Shown: piece by piece, positions 1 to 8,034 of the stretch
How the letters are laid out: each line of letters begins with the position of its first letter
How positions within the stretch are numbered: position 1 is the first letter of the stretch
IMG/VR virus record: IMGVR_UViG_3300037156_000020
Span: 1 to 24,842 of that record
DNA from: a virus
Strand: one strand, 5' to 3'
DNA length: 24,842 bases
The notes under the pieces: model-generated
What the model was told of the DNA's origin: nothing
What the model saw: the letters and a program-made list of their open reading frames with translations, nothing else
Database searches by the model: none
Translations under genes and position numbers: made by a program

Positions 1-221
1 GTAACTCCACCAGTATTTATAAGTGAGGTCAGTTGTCCATAGGTTACTGCTGTATCGTATACTCCAGGGATATCATTGATGGAATCTAGACCTATAGCGA
101 GAGACTGCAATGCATTGTATATAGTAAGGAGTTCTTGGTATACTACTGGGTCAGTTACATTTGCAGGAGCTGCACCCAGAATTAAATTCAGGTTTGCTGC
201 AAATGTGTTAGTTTGGCTCAT
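1..221 (-). CDS. Partial phage structural-region protein (N-terminal 73 residues)
   Basis: The gene starts with ATG at 221-219 and stays open to the left edge, so only the first 73 codons are visible. Its ATG shares one base with the stop of the upstream gene (TAATG), which indicates translational coupling within the minus-strand morphogenesis operon. The protein begins MSQTNTFAANLNLILG and continues with a short stretch containing VVYQELLTIYNALQSL, a pattern common in small tail-fibre or tail-needle proteins of podoviruses, but no catalytic or binding motif is visible. A structural role is inferred from position only. Confidence 0.75.
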   Translation of the reverse strand, partial: MSQTNTFAANLNLILGAAPANVTDPVVYQELLTIYNALQSLAIGLDSINDIPGVYDTAVTYGQLTSLINTGGV

Positions 222-1810
222 TACCTATAACCTCCCTGTCCAAAGTAACATACGACTGAGACAAGATTAAAGGCCCCCGTAAAAACTATCGAGTGATTTA
301 GCCCAGAGGATCTAAAAGTATATCTCCTGTATAATCCAGTGCTCTCTGCAAGATACCCTGCAGTAGTATCTACTACATTCTTCCCATCCAAAGTTCTTCT
401 ATCCTGGCAGTTAAATGTTGCACCTTGTACTACATTCTCTAGGCACACAGCTTCAAGGTCACAGATATTTTGGCGCGCAAGTTGAAACTTTCCAAGGATT
501 AAAACTCCGGCAGAAGTAGTTTGGGTTTCAAGTGTATTTAAGTTAGCGATTTGGATTGAGCCATTACCTTGTACAAAGGCCATGGAACTTCTTGAAACAT
601 CAGAAGCTAGCAAAACGCTTGATGATCCATAAGGATACTCAAAATCTACAACAGCAGAGTGAGTAATCTTTAACTTTCCCAGACGTTTTAACACTGTATC
701 AAATATTAATGCATGAGTAAATAAATCTGGTAATGGCGAGCTAAGATCAGTTCTAGCAATCCCATAAGACAGTACGATATACCTATCTGCAACCACAACA
801 AGTGCTTTGGATATGGAGTAAGCTACTGTAGTTTCTGTAAAGACTCCAGTAGTTTCATTGAAATCTTCAAAGTAATTTCCTCCGAGGAAATCAGTTATCT
901 CTGGAAATACTGTATTAGCATTTGTAACTGTAACCAATTGCAATCCTGCTTCAGTATATGCATAGTGGTCTCCAGACACTGGATCTTTATCTATAAGTGA
1001 AGAAGATGAAACTCCACCTGAACCTACAACTTCCTTTAGTGTAAAAGGGTATCTTATATTTGCTGTGTATATACAGGCAATTGTGTTATGTGCTCCATAG
1101 ATCATAACTCCTGATTTATGCGCAGACACAGTTATAATATTTCCTTTAAGATTCTGTACTACTCCGCCACCTGCTCCAGTTATAAGACTCGGAGTAAAGT
1201 CCGTGGAGGATATGGAGCTGCACCAGTAGAATGTACTGCCTCCAAAAGCTATAAGGTAACCATTAGAAGCGACAATCCCAATAATTGAGACAGCAGTAAG
1301 TCCAGTAAGCGCTTGGAGAGTAAATGTAAATGCGTTTATATCTAAGATATAGCATCCAATATTTCCTAGATATACATACTGTACACCCCCTACAAATGCA
1401 GTAGTTACATTAAGTGTAGGGTTGGGGTATCCAACAGAACTGATTAATGCCCACCCAGTAGTAAAATCTTTGAGCAGGTATAATTTACCATATTGAGACT
1501 GTCCTAGGTATGCCATCTGCCTGAGACTTCCACGCACAAGAAATACATTTATGAGTTTTTCTGGGGTAGCAAGTGATCCAGTATAGATTTGATTATACCC
1601 AACAGATGCAAAACCTTGAGCTGTAGGAATTACATTATGCATGTAATATACTGCAGGTTGAGATAGTGAGTCTCCGTATTCTTGAGTTAATTGTGAGTGT
1701 TGATTCTGTGTCTCATCCTGCTGAGGAATTACTACAGTTCTACCTTGAAGCTCTGAAACTAAAGGAAACCCTTGAGCAGAGAGATTAATTCGAAATGGTA
1801 TCTGTGCCAT
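221..1810 (-). CDS. Tail nozzle/hub-like protein (propeller-type, P22 gp10-like), putative
   Basis: This 529-residue protein has no signal peptide or membrane segment and is rich in short beta-strand-like segments with repeated YG, GG and aromatic positions. That fits a beta-propeller nozzle or head-completion hub of the kind found in P22 gp10 and in podovirus nozzle proteins. Near residues 50-75 it carries a YYMHNVIPTAQGFASVGY stretch that I associate with phage head-completion or DNA-stabilisation proteins. The start ATG at 1810 is preceded by TAGGAAATCTTAA, a usable Shine-Dalgarno. It lies downstream of the adaptor and fibre genes, as expected for tail completion. The family assignment is by resemblance only; a generic virion protein is the alternative. 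Confidence 0.55.
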   Translation of the reverse strand: MAQIPFRINLSAQGFPLVSELQGRTVVIPQQDETQNQHSQLTQEYGDSLSQPAVYYMHNVIPTAQGFASVGYNQIYTGSLATPEKLINVFLVRGSLRQMAYLGQSQYGKLYLLKDFTTGWALISSVGYPNPTLNVTTAFVGGVQYVYLGNIGCYILDINAFTFTLQALTGLTAVSIIGIVASNGYLIAFGGSTFYWCSSISSTDFTPSLITGAGGGVVQNLKGNIITVSAHKSGVMIYGAHNTIACIYTANIRYPFTLKEVVGSGGVSSSSLIDKDPVSGDHYAYTEAGLQLVTVTNANTVFPEITDFLGGNYFEDFNETTGVFTETTVAYSISKALVVVADRYIVLSYGIARTDLSSPLPDLFTHALIFDTVLKRLGKLKITHSAVVDFEYPYGSSSVLLASDVSRSSMAFVQGNGSIQIANLNTLETQTTSAGVLILGKFQLARQNICDLEAVCLENVVQGATFNCQDRRTLDGKNVVDTTAGYLAESTGLYRRYTFRSSGLNHSIVFTGAFNLVSVVCYFGQGGYR

Positions 1811-1849
1811 TTAAGATTTCCTATAGATTATAAATATGCAGTTATACAA

Positions 1850-2569
1850 TTATTTATTTAGTTGGGAGTCTGGGGCTTCAAAATTCATATTAATGTAACC
1901 CCTCCTAACTTCTCCGGGCTGTCCTATATCTCTGAAGAACTCTAACTTTTGTGTCATGGAATTAAATCTAAAGCCAAATGGGACAGCGTCAACCTGGCCA
2001 AATATATAATTCATATTCTGGGCTATGATCCCGTATTTATATGTTAGAGGATTTTGAAACTGTAATCCTACAAGATTTCTTGCATTAATTTCTGGTTGGA
2101 TATTAATACCTACAGCCAAACTTCCTGGAGTGGTTTGAGGAAACTCAATATTAAGTCCTACGCATGTTCCACCAACTGCACGTATTACACAGTCAGCATG
2201 AACTGCGGCGGCCCATCCATTGTTATCAAGGATGGCTCTAAAGTTTCCACCTGTGATATCATGTACTCCCCAGGTACCTATATCTCCTACACTTCTAACA
2301 ACCCCGTTAACTGCATAGGATGCGTAAGCTTGACCATTAGAGCCGTCTATTAAAGTCTCACTTACAGACCCAGACTTAGGAGTATTGTCTGCAATATCAT
2401 TCCTAAATAATTCCATTGCCCCATTAATACCACTTTTTATTACTGTGGAGTTATTAAATTCTGGAGCAGTCGTTACAATGTTTCCGTTCCTAAAAGCAAG
2501 TGTTGAAATAACTCCATCCGCCTGAACAGAAGTTGCACAAAGTAAAAACACCCCAGTAAATATTTTCAT
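1850..2569 (-). CDS. Phage protein with Sec signal peptide inside the tail module
   Basis: This 239-residue protein opens with MKIFTGVFLLCATSVQA followed by DG: a lysine, a hydrophobic core and an A-x-A-like cleavage site, so it looks like an exported protein cut after residue 17. The cysteine at position 11 is not in a lipobox. The body is polar and glycine-rich with beta-strand character. Its end (PFGFRFNSMTQKLEFF, then GYINM) resembles C-termini of phage tail-fibre or appendage proteins. The start overlaps the stop of the 98-aa gene by four bases (ATGA), so the two are probably co-translated. It could be a periplasmic or surface-exposed accessory protein or a fibre tip whose N-terminus mimics a signal; function unknown. 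Confidence 0.7.
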   Translation of the reverse strand: MKIFTGVFLLCATSVQADGVISTLAFRNGNIVTTAPEFNNSTVIKSGINGAMELFRNDIADNTPKSGSVSETLIDGSNGQAYASYAVNGVVRSVGDIGTWGVHDITGGNFRAILDNNGWAAAVHADCVIRAVGGTCVGLNIEFPQTTPGSLAVGINIQPEINARNLVGLQFQNPLTYKYGIIAQNMNYIFGQVDAVPFGFRFNSMTQKLEFFRDIGQPGEVRRGYINMNFEAPDSQLNK

Positions 2570-2862
2570 GCAACACCTGCGAGTAAGGTTGCAAGTTCCG
2601 TACGTAATGCAAGTACCTGAGCATTAAGTGTAGCTAGGTATGAAGTATCTCCCTCTGCGAGTGGTCTGATCCTACGAATATCTAAAGATGCAAGTTCTGA
2701 CTTAATCTCAGATATTCGTGGATTCAGAGTAGGGTCAGCAGGAATAGCTGTAGCCAATTCCTCTTCAGGTATCGATTCAATCATCCTGGATTCCATGCTA
2801 ATACCATCATCTAAATATCGAGTTGCACTTAAGCCGTCTATCGATAGTTTCCAAGGGGTCAT
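2566..2862 (-). CDS. Conserved small phage protein, coiled-coil C-terminal half
   Basis: This 98-residue protein of unknown function has a C-terminal half (about residues 48-95) with an amphipathic helix pattern: SEIKSELASLDIRRIRPLA, then LATLNAQVLALRTELATLL. This matches a recurrent small protein found next to tail-fibre genes, in which a helical pair surrounds an IRPL-E-D motif. The start at 2862 follows the fibre gene stop by three bases and has GAGGAA seven bases upstream; its end overlaps the signal-peptide gene by four bases. A chaperone or fibre-assembly role is plausible from position but not shown. Confidence 0.75.
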   Translation of the reverse strand: MTPWKLSIDGLSATRYLDDGISMESRMIESIPEEELATAIPADPTLNPRISEIKSELASLDIRRIRPLAEGDTSYLATLNAQVLALRTELATLLAGVA

Positions 2863-2865
2863 GCG

Positions 2866-3804
2866 TTATTCCTCGCAGAAAAAATTAATATTGGCCGAAC
2901 CAGTTGGAGATCCCGCCTTAGTCCAATTAAGCGTGAACCCATCTGAATCCAGCGAAGTAAGAGTGGCCTGCTGCGCGTCGGCAACACTGGGGTTCCGAAT
3001 GTCGATAGCGGCGGTTGGAAAGTAAAAGCCATAGGATGGGATGTGCGCCATCCCTGCTGATCCAGTGGCATTGAAAAAACCGATCCACTGGGATTCCGTG
3101 TTGTAAACACCGGCTACAACGGTCACTTTTCTGGGTCTGAAACCAAGTCCCGTATAAGCAACTGAGCCGCTTGCGTCTGTCATAGTTCTTGTTGCGGAAA
3201 TGACTTTTGAGCGCATCCCAAAAACAAATCCTGTACTAGCGCCTTGCGTTGAATTTGTTCCTGCCGCTGCTGTGGACATTGAAAATGCTTGCGTTGCCGA
3301 ACCAGCTAGAAGCGCTTTAGCTGCTAATGCTGTTGTATTTGCCGATACTGTAAAATCAGCATCAACTGTTAATGTATGTGGTGTAGTACCTCCAGTGGCA
3401 TGGAAACCAACGGCATCAGGAGTAATTCCAGTACCATTTGTACCATTAGTGCCATTAGTACCATTAGTACCTGCAGCTCCAGTAGCTCCCGTAGCTCCAG
3501 TAGCACCAGTAGTTCCCTGCACACCAGCAATTGCAATTATCCAGTCTATGTGAGTTCCAGTACCCCCAACAACTGTTACATTTACAGTCAGAGAATTTAT
3601 AGTAGCAACTGTAACTTGTCCATACATCCAATTCGCTGTATTTGCAGCACTTGTAATTAGTACCCATTGCCCAAGAACAAACTGAGCTCCTAGTTGCGTA
3701 ACAAATGTTTTACTTCCTGTGCCTACAGCAAAACTTGTAATACTTGTATCTGCCATAAATACAGTAGCTCCTGTTGGAGTTCCTGGAGGATTCCAAATAG
3801 ACAT
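2866..3804 (-). CDS. Collagen-repeat tail fibre protein
   Basis: This 312-residue protein has three parts. Residues 1-94 are a beta-rich head with a VGTGSKTFVTQLGAQFVLGQ segment, probably the virion-attachment part. Residues about 95-126 are uninterrupted Gly-X-Y triplets (GAT then GTN repeats), a collagen-like shaft that trimerises in phage fibres. The remaining ~185 residues form a tip ending in GLGFRPRKVTVVAGVYNTES and NINFFCEE, resembling the terminal beta-sandwich of phage and prophage fibres. The tip-coding DNA (2866 to about 3340) is 53-57% G+C in sampled lines, against about 40% in the shaft and in neighbouring genes, which suggests an acquired receptor-binding tip. A role in host recognition is inferred. 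Confidence 0.75.
   Translation of the reverse strand: MSIWNPPGTPTGATVFMADTSITSFAVGTGSKTFVTQLGAQFVLGQWVLITSAANTANWMYGQVTVATINSLTVNVTVVGGTGTHIDWIIAIAGVQGTTGATGATGATGAAGTNGTNGTNGTNGTGITPDAVGFHATGGTTPHTLTVDADFTVSANTTALAAKALLAGSATQAFSMSTAAAGTNSTQGASTGFVFGMRSKVISATRTMTDASGSVAYTGLGFRPRKVTVVAGVYNTESQWIGFFNATGSAGMAHIPSYGFYFPTAAIDIRNPSVADAQQATLTSLDSDGFTLNWTKAGSPTGSANINFFCEE
3427..3522 (-). repeat. Collagen-like Gly-X-Y coding repeats
   Basis: About 32 codons encode consecutive glycine triplets, first Gly-Ala-Thr and then Gly-Thr-Asn. On the plus strand the DNA is a near-perfect 9-base repeat (CCATTAGTA variants), so slippage could change the length of the fibre shaft. Confidence 0.85.
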
Positions 3805-3827
3805 AACTTATAGTCCTCTCTTATCTC

Positions 3828-4421
3828 TTAAGATCCAATAGTTTCAAGATTACTTGCTATGATCTCTGCAATTTCTACGGCAGCAAGTTTATCCATCTTA
3901 GCTGCAAGTTCATCTTGGTGAATTGCGCTCAGTACAATGGAAGCAGCAGAGTAAACTATTGCATATGGGTACTCATTGTAAATCCAGGATGCATAATTCA
4001 CAGTATCCACGTTTGGACTTAGGTAGCATCCGAACAGAAAGTACTGTTCTTGAGTGCTTGATCTAATCTGAATTGCAGTTCCAGCTAGGTAGTATACATC
4101 CACCCTGTCAATCCCATAGGAGTCTAACACTTTTTCAATTGGAACTGCTTTAAGTTCTTTTCCAGCAGTTAATCCTACAGCATCATATTTTCTCAAGTAC
4201 TTTGCAGTTCTGAACAGTGGAACTGTAGACGCATATACAAGAGTTTGAAAGTACGAAGAGGTTGGAAATGTTAGTTCAACCTCATATAAATCTTTTGCAA
4301 AGTAATCCAAACGATGCAGTTTGAGAGTGGCTGCCTTTATTGCAAGTGTGGTTTCAGCAACCAAATCTGGTCTATTTGTAAGTGTATAGACATTTGCAAG
4401 CAAATCAGTAAAGGCAGTCAT
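3828..4421 (-). CDS. Probable head-to-tail adaptor (tail tubular A/gp4-like)
   Basis: This 197-residue protein starts MTAFTDLLANVYTLTNRPDL and has an alpha-helical N-terminal part (about 1-45, LVAETTLAIKAATLKLHRLD). A beta-rich middle follows, then a helical end with AIVYSAASIVLSAIHQDE. This helix-beta-helix layout and the DLVAETTLAIKAAT motif resemble head-to-tail adaptors of short-tailed phages, which dock under the portal and join the nozzle. Its place between the capsid gene and the fibre and nozzle genes agrees. No enzymatic motif is seen. An unrelated head-completion protein is the alternative. Confidence 0.55.
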   Translation of the reverse strand: MTAFTDLLANVYTLTNRPDLVAETTLAIKAATLKLHRLDYFAKDLYEVELTFPTSSYFQTLVYASTVPLFRTAKYLRKYDAVGLTAGKELKAVPIEKVLDSYGIDRVDVYYLAGTAIQIRSSTQEQYFLFGCYLSPNVDTVNYASWIYNEYPYAIVYSAASIVLSAIHQDELAAKMDKLAAVEIAEIIASNLETIGS

Positions 4422-4449
4422 CTCTTAGTTTCCGTATAAATGTGGCGAG

Positions 4450-4860
4450 TTATTTCAAGGCAGCAGAAGTTGAATCTGCAGAACCTTCAACTACTGATGC
4501 AGATGTAGCAACTTTCAACTTCTCCAGAGAAGTAGTTCCTCTGTCATTGGTTTTATTATTCGCTACTTCCTGGGCTGCGATATAATCTGCAACTGCTTTT
4601 GTGCGCACAGTCTCAAGAGGATCAACCATAGTACTACTCTTAGTTTCCTCTCCTTCCTGTACATAAATATGGGGGTGACGTGAAGCAATCTCTGCATTAA
4701 GTTCATCAATTTCAGATTGGATGTCTGTGGTAAATTCATGATTAATGAATGAGGCCTCTTTACCATTCAGGAAGATGTATTTAAAACTTGGCATCTTACC
4801 TTTGAATACATGAACAAGTTTTTCTGGTACTTCTTGAGTTGCTACAGGAGTTGTTGACAT
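4450..4860 (-). CDS. Conserved phage protein next to major capsid gene
   Basis: This 136-residue acidic protein has no recognised catalytic motif. Residues about 21-67 carry a pattern (FKYIFLNGKEASFINHEF, then DIQSEIDELNAEIASRHPHIYV) that I recognise as recurring in small proteins encoded just after podovirus capsid genes; it combines a short beta-hairpin with a helix. The C-terminal third is low-complexity Ser/Ala/Thr. The gene starts at 4860 with AAGGAACTCAATC ahead of the ATG. A minor virion or head-completion role is inferred from synteny only. Confidence 0.7.
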   Translation of the reverse strand: MSTTPVATQEVPEKLVHVFKGKMPSFKYIFLNGKEASFINHEFTTDIQSEIDELNAEIASRHPHIYVQEGEETKSSTMVDPLETVRTKAVADYIAAQEVANNKTNDRGTTSLEKLKVATSASVVEGSADSTSAALK

Positions 4861-4891
4861 GATTGAGTTCCTTGTAGTTGTGAGATGAAAG

Positions 4892-4914
4892 TGGCAGTTT
4901 TAAAAGATCTGCCA
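4892..4914 (-). terminator. Hairpin after the major capsid gene (weak terminator or mRNA stabiliser)
   Basis: On the minus strand a TGGCAG/CTGCCA stem (6 bp) closes an 11-base A/T-rich loop within the 71-base gap after the capsid stop. It is followed only by CTTTC, not a long T run, so it is more likely a partial terminator or transcript-end stabiliser than a full terminator. Confidence 0.4.
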
Positions 4915-4931
4915 ACTTAAACCACTTGTTA

Positions 4932-6152
4932 TTAGCCTGCAGCGCCAGCAGTAAGATTGTAAATTACTGCGTTGGCTGGAGGGTTCTTAACTACAGTGGT
5001 CATTTCCGTAGTAAGAGTACCACCTACTGCATCAATGCCGTTATCATTGGCATCAGCATCCGCATTGAACTCTTTATTCTGAGTCTTGCGATCACCAAGA
5101 TATGCGACAGAAAAAGTACTCAAGTCAACAGCAACTGCCATCTTGCTCCACGTTGCATTGGAGTTAAACAGAGGATGTTCGATCACTCGGAAAGTACCAC
5201 GAGAAGTTTTGAAGGTACTGAATTGCAGACCATAAGAAGTCTGGCCATCAGCCAAGAAATACGTACCATTCAAACGACCAATAGCAGTTAGTACTCGTTT
5301 ACCCGCACCACCAGTAAACAATACACGTTCGTTAGCAACTCGTGGATCAGTTGCTTGATTGAACACTGGATCCAGAGCAGTTTCCAGTTGGGTGTAAGTA
5401 GTAGTTGCACCAGCAGTTGTAATATTAGCTGTGGTGTAAATGCCAGGATAATAAGACAAGTTACCAATGATATTGATCAAACCATCCAGGGTACGGAAAG
5501 GTTGACCATTACGAGTACCTTGAGATTTCTGGCCAAAGAACAGCGCCTTCTCAATATCCGCTGCATGAAAAGCTGCACAGTCTTGACGACTCTCAGCTAC
5601 GTTAGTATCTCCAGCAATCATCATGGTGGAACGGACAGTGTCAGAAATTGCCCAAGTATTACGGAAGATTTGGGTGAAGTTAGTAACACGAACTGGATTG
5701 ATAATGAGAGCGTTTGGACGCAAAGATGCTTCCTCGTATGCATTACCAACTTGGTAGCAGCCATCAGCAGCAGTCATTGCAGCAGCAATTACAGTACCAA
5801 TTGCACGACTCACAGAAACTTGAGTTGCGTTAATAACAGTATTGATGATGAAGTTTTCACCGGTTGCTGATTCCTGCATAATCATGCCAGGAAGTACATT
5901 CGCAGTAGACACAACCGTGAGAATGTTATCTCCAGCAACTTGACCACCAGCCCCAATTACGAGAGATGGAAACAACATGGTTTTGGTGAAGAAACCATGC
6001 TCAATCTGAAGAGCAGTTTCAGATGGGATCATGGAGGTCATGGCAAATAGCGGAGCTGCACCGTTTGGCATCAAACGCGTAATCATTCCAGCAAATGACT
6101 TCTTTGCCAGATCTTGAGTAAGCGCGGTACTATTAAAGATTCCTACAGACAT
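4932..6152 (-). CDS. Major capsid protein (SU10/DUF5309-like HK97 fold)
   Basis: This 406-residue protein has the length and position of a major capsid protein, downstream of portal and scaffold. The stretch from about residue 148 (NALIINPVRVTNFTQIFRN, then DIEKALFFGQKSQGTRNG and RTLDGLINII) follows the pattern of the SU10/DUF5309 capsid family: TQIFR, a helix rich in Ala/Glu, then a loop. Residues about 72-122 form an inserted beta-module also seen in the decoration-like and fibre proteins here. The gene uses CGT, GGT and AAC-type codons more than its neighbours, as expected for an abundant virion protein. AAGGAA lies seven bases before the ATG at 6152. Confidence 0.85.
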   Translation of the reverse strand: MSVGIFNSTALTQDLAKKSFAGMITRLMPNGAAPLFAMTSMIPSETALQIEHGFFTKTMLFPSLVIGAGGQVAGDNILTVVSTANVLPGMIMQESATGENFIINTVINATQVSVSRAIGTVIAAAMTAADGCYQVGNAYEEASLRPNALIINPVRVTNFTQIFRNTWAISDTVRSTMMIAGDTNVAESRQDCAAFHAADIEKALFFGQKSQGTRNGQPFRTLDGLINIIGNLSYYPGIYTTANITTAGATTTYTQLETALDPVFNQATDPRVANERVLFTGGAGKRVLTAIGRLNGTYFLADGQTSYGLQFSTFKTSRGTFRVIEHPLFNSNATWSKMAVAVDLSTFSVAYLGDRKTQNKEFNADADANDNGIDAVGGTLTTEMTTVVKNPPANAVIYNLTAGAAG

Positions 6153-6183
6153 GATTTAATTCCTTTGTATAAATTAAGAAGTT

Positions 6184-6195
6184 TTTACTAGTAAA
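6184..6195. repeat. 12-bp perfect palindrome upstream of the capsid gene
   Basis: TTTACTAGTAAA is a perfect palindrome in the 53-base gap between the decoration-like gene and the capsid gene. Its function is unknown. A weak -35/-10 pair (TTTACT and TATACA, 18-base spacer) on the minus strand overlaps it and could give the capsid gene its own promoter, but the match is poor. Confidence 0.3.
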
Positions 6196-6205
6196 TCTTG
6201 TAACC

Positions 6206-6859
6206 TTAACCCATCGTGATAGCGTCAATCCGTACAGTGGGGCTGAAAGTAATTGCTCCACCTACAACAGTACCGGTGGAATTCACGGATACATTACAGC
6301 CAATGCCAGGTTGGATCGAAGTAACTACAGAGGCTGCGCCAACAGAAGTACCAGTTACCAACTGACCAATTGAAATTGCATTGGTTTGCGCCAATGTCAT
6401 TCCGGTGATAACTTTGGTGCCAGTAGTGAAATTAGCAGCTACGGTAGTTGTAGGAGTGGTATTGGTAAGAGTTACAAGATACTCTTTCCACATAGATGCT
6501 TGGAGTGTAGTTGCTGGCACAGTACCCAGAGTTACACCAGTTCCTGCTACCAGCGTCATTACATAAGCTACAGTGTTCAGATGACGGAAACGGAAAGTAT
6601 CTCCCGGGGAAGGAGCAGATCCAGCAGGGCCGCCTTGCAACGCAGCAATGATATTGGATGCAGTATCCGTAGTATCATTGTATGCACCGGTAGGACCAGT
6701 ACGAATACACATACCAGTCAACATAATTGCAGCCGTAAGAATTCCAGCACCGGCAGTTGCTAAGCCTGAGCCAGAAATGATTTCTCCTTGAGCAAGTACA
6801 TCTCCTGGCCCCATCTTACGCTGAAAACTTCCATCATACACAATAGGTTTCACAAACAT
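6206..6859 (-). CDS. Head decoration-like protein
   Basis: This 217-residue protein lies between the scaffold-like and capsid genes. Residues 1-120 are glycine/alanine-rich and beta-strand-like (DVLAQGEIISGSGLATAGAG, GDTFRFRHLNTVAYVMTLVAGTG), in the manner of beta-sandwich decoration or cementing proteins. Residues about 143-205 (TGTKVITGMTLAQTNAISIG, QLVTGTSVGAASVVTSIQPG) repeat the beta-module inserted in the capsid protein. AGATTGGAGATTTAAA precedes the ATG at 6859. No catalytic residues are visible. The decoration role is inferred from architecture and position. Confidence 0.6.
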   Translation of the reverse strand: MFVKPIVYDGSFQRKMGPGDVLAQGEIISGSGLATAGAGILTAAIMLTGMCIRTGPTGAYNDTTDTASNIIAALQGGPAGSAPSPGDTFRFRHLNTVAYVMTLVAGTGVTLGTVPATTLQASMWKEYLVTLTNTTPTTTVAANFTTGTKVITGMTLAQTNAISIGQLVTGTSVGAASVVTSIQPGIGCNVSVNSTGTVVGGAITFSPTVRIDAITMG

Positions 6860-6892
6860 TTTAAATCTCCAATCTAATTAAATTAAAAGGTT

Positions 6893-7693
6893 TTACAAAA
6901 AAGTAGTCCAGTCCATCTCACTAGGTTTACTTCCACCGCTTGCATGAGTTGCTGCATTTGTAGTGGGAGTACCAATTGCGGCAGAGAAGGATGTAAGATA
7001 TTGGGTAGCCATGTTACGCAACTCATTTGCAGTAGCATTTGGATACTTCTGCGTAAGTTGCTTTTCTAACGCACCAATAATAGGTTGTGCTGCTGGATGG
7101 GAGAATGCTGGATTTTCTGACCTCAAACCATCTTGGAGACCGTGCTGTTTAATCATTCCTGGCACAGAGGCGTTGAATTTAGTCTCTGCTTTTGCCAGTG
7201 CACTTTCTACAATCTTAGTAGTAGCTAATGCACTTCTTGCATATACATCTCGTGAGGAGGCATTAATTGCATCTGCGAAAGCTTTTACTGCTCCTTCGCC
7301 GCCACCTGCAATCGCTGCCAGATGTTCTGGAGTAATACCAGAAGTAAAGTCTTGTCCTGCGGCAGCTTTGTTAAGTGCTTCCATATTTACATTAAAGTAA
7401 GGGGTTGCACCACTTGCTGCATTGGGGTCAGTGTCCCACAGCTTCGCAAACTCATCGAGTGGGGATGCGGCAGCAGTTGCATCATTTGTAGCAGGCACTG
7501 TACCATTGGGAGCAGTAACACCTGAGAAGGCGGTACCAGAATTAGTATTTGCTGCCGGTGGAATATTTCCTGGAGTTCCCATGTTGTTAGTAGGAAGGTT
7601 TGGATCAATGCCAGGATTCACATTAGGGTTGGTGGCCTGTACAGATGCAGGTGCAGGATTTACAGCTTGCTTAAAAATATCGAGAATGCCCAT
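6893..7693 (-). CDS. Scaffolding-like protein
   Basis: This 266-residue protein starts MGILDIFKQAVNPAPASV, followed by a long disordered Pro/Asn/Gly/Thr region (to about residue 80). A helical core comes next (SPLDEFAKLWD, ITPEHLAAIAGGGEGAVKAF, then an Ala-rich helix), and the end is polar. The layout (MGILDIF, a disordered Pro/Asn linker, LDxFxxLW, ITPEHLAAIxxGGEGA) is one I associate with scaffold-position proteins of phages with SU10-like or marine podovirus capsids. It lies between portal and capsid, where scaffolds belong. Scaffold activity is inferred; no protease motif is seen. Confidence 0.65.
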   Translation of the reverse strand: MGILDIFKQAVNPAPASVQATNPNVNPGIDPNLPTNNMGTPGNIPPAANTNSGTAFSGVTAPNGTVPATNDATAAASPLDEFAKLWDTDPNAASGATPYFNVNMEALNKAAAGQDFTSGITPEHLAAIAGGGEGAVKAFADAINASSRDVYARSALATTKIVESALAKAETKFNASVPGMIKQHGLQDGLRSENPAFSHPAAQPIIGALEKQLTQKYPNATANELRNMATQYLTSFSAAIGTPTTNAATHASGGSKPSEMDWTTFL

Positions 7694-7724
7694 GGGATAA
7701 AACTCCTAAGATTAAAGTGAGATA

Positions 7725-8006
7725 CTACTGGTTGGATGCTGCGTTAGATACTACTGTTTCATTTGCTTCTACTGAATTTGATAGTAGTTGTTGAAGAATT
7801 TCCAGTTTTCCAGATAGAAAGGCAATCTGGATTCCATATGACTGTGGTTCTGATGGATCATATATCAATGCGAGTTTCTGCTCTGCCAGGAGTGCAATTT
7901 GGTTTTGTATCACCATTACTTGAAGAGAGGTAAGAATATTTCCAGAGAGTTCCTCCTCTTCAGTAAGTTTATATGAGGAGAATGTATTAGGTTGGAGTAT
8001 TGCCAT
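7725..8006 (-). CDS. Conserved phage protein between portal and scaffold genes
   Basis: This 93-residue acidic protein is mostly predicted helix: ELSGNILTSLQVMVIQNQIA, then LLAEQKLALIYDPSEP and GKLEILQQLL, with leucines spaced for a coiled coil. I recognise the general type (a small helical protein encoded just after the portal gene in podoviruses) but know of no function. The gene lies 28 bases past the portal stop and 31 bases before the scaffold-like gene, clearly within the same transcript. Confidence 0.7.
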   Translation of the reverse strand: MAILQPNTFSSYKLTEEEELSGNILTSLQVMVIQNQIALLAEQKLALIYDPSEPQSYGIQIAFLSGKLEILQQLLSNSVEANETVVSNAASNQ

Positions 8007-8034
8007 GATATAAGATTCCTGTGGATTTTGGGTA

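Noticed and set aside
2859-3110. 83-residue minus-strand ORF in another frame of the fibre tip
   Set aside because: It lies wholly within the fibre gene, whose frame continues with fibre-like sequence; its ATG has no ribosome site.
3200-3660. Plus-strand ORFs antisense to the fibre, rich in Val/Pro or Ser/Thr
   Set aside because: These are reverse readings of the Gly-X-Y repeats, without ribosome sites.
7422-7700. Plus-strand ORFs antisense to the scaffold and capsid genes
   Set aside because: The minus-strand frames have conserved phage patterns and ribosome sites; the antisense frames have neither.
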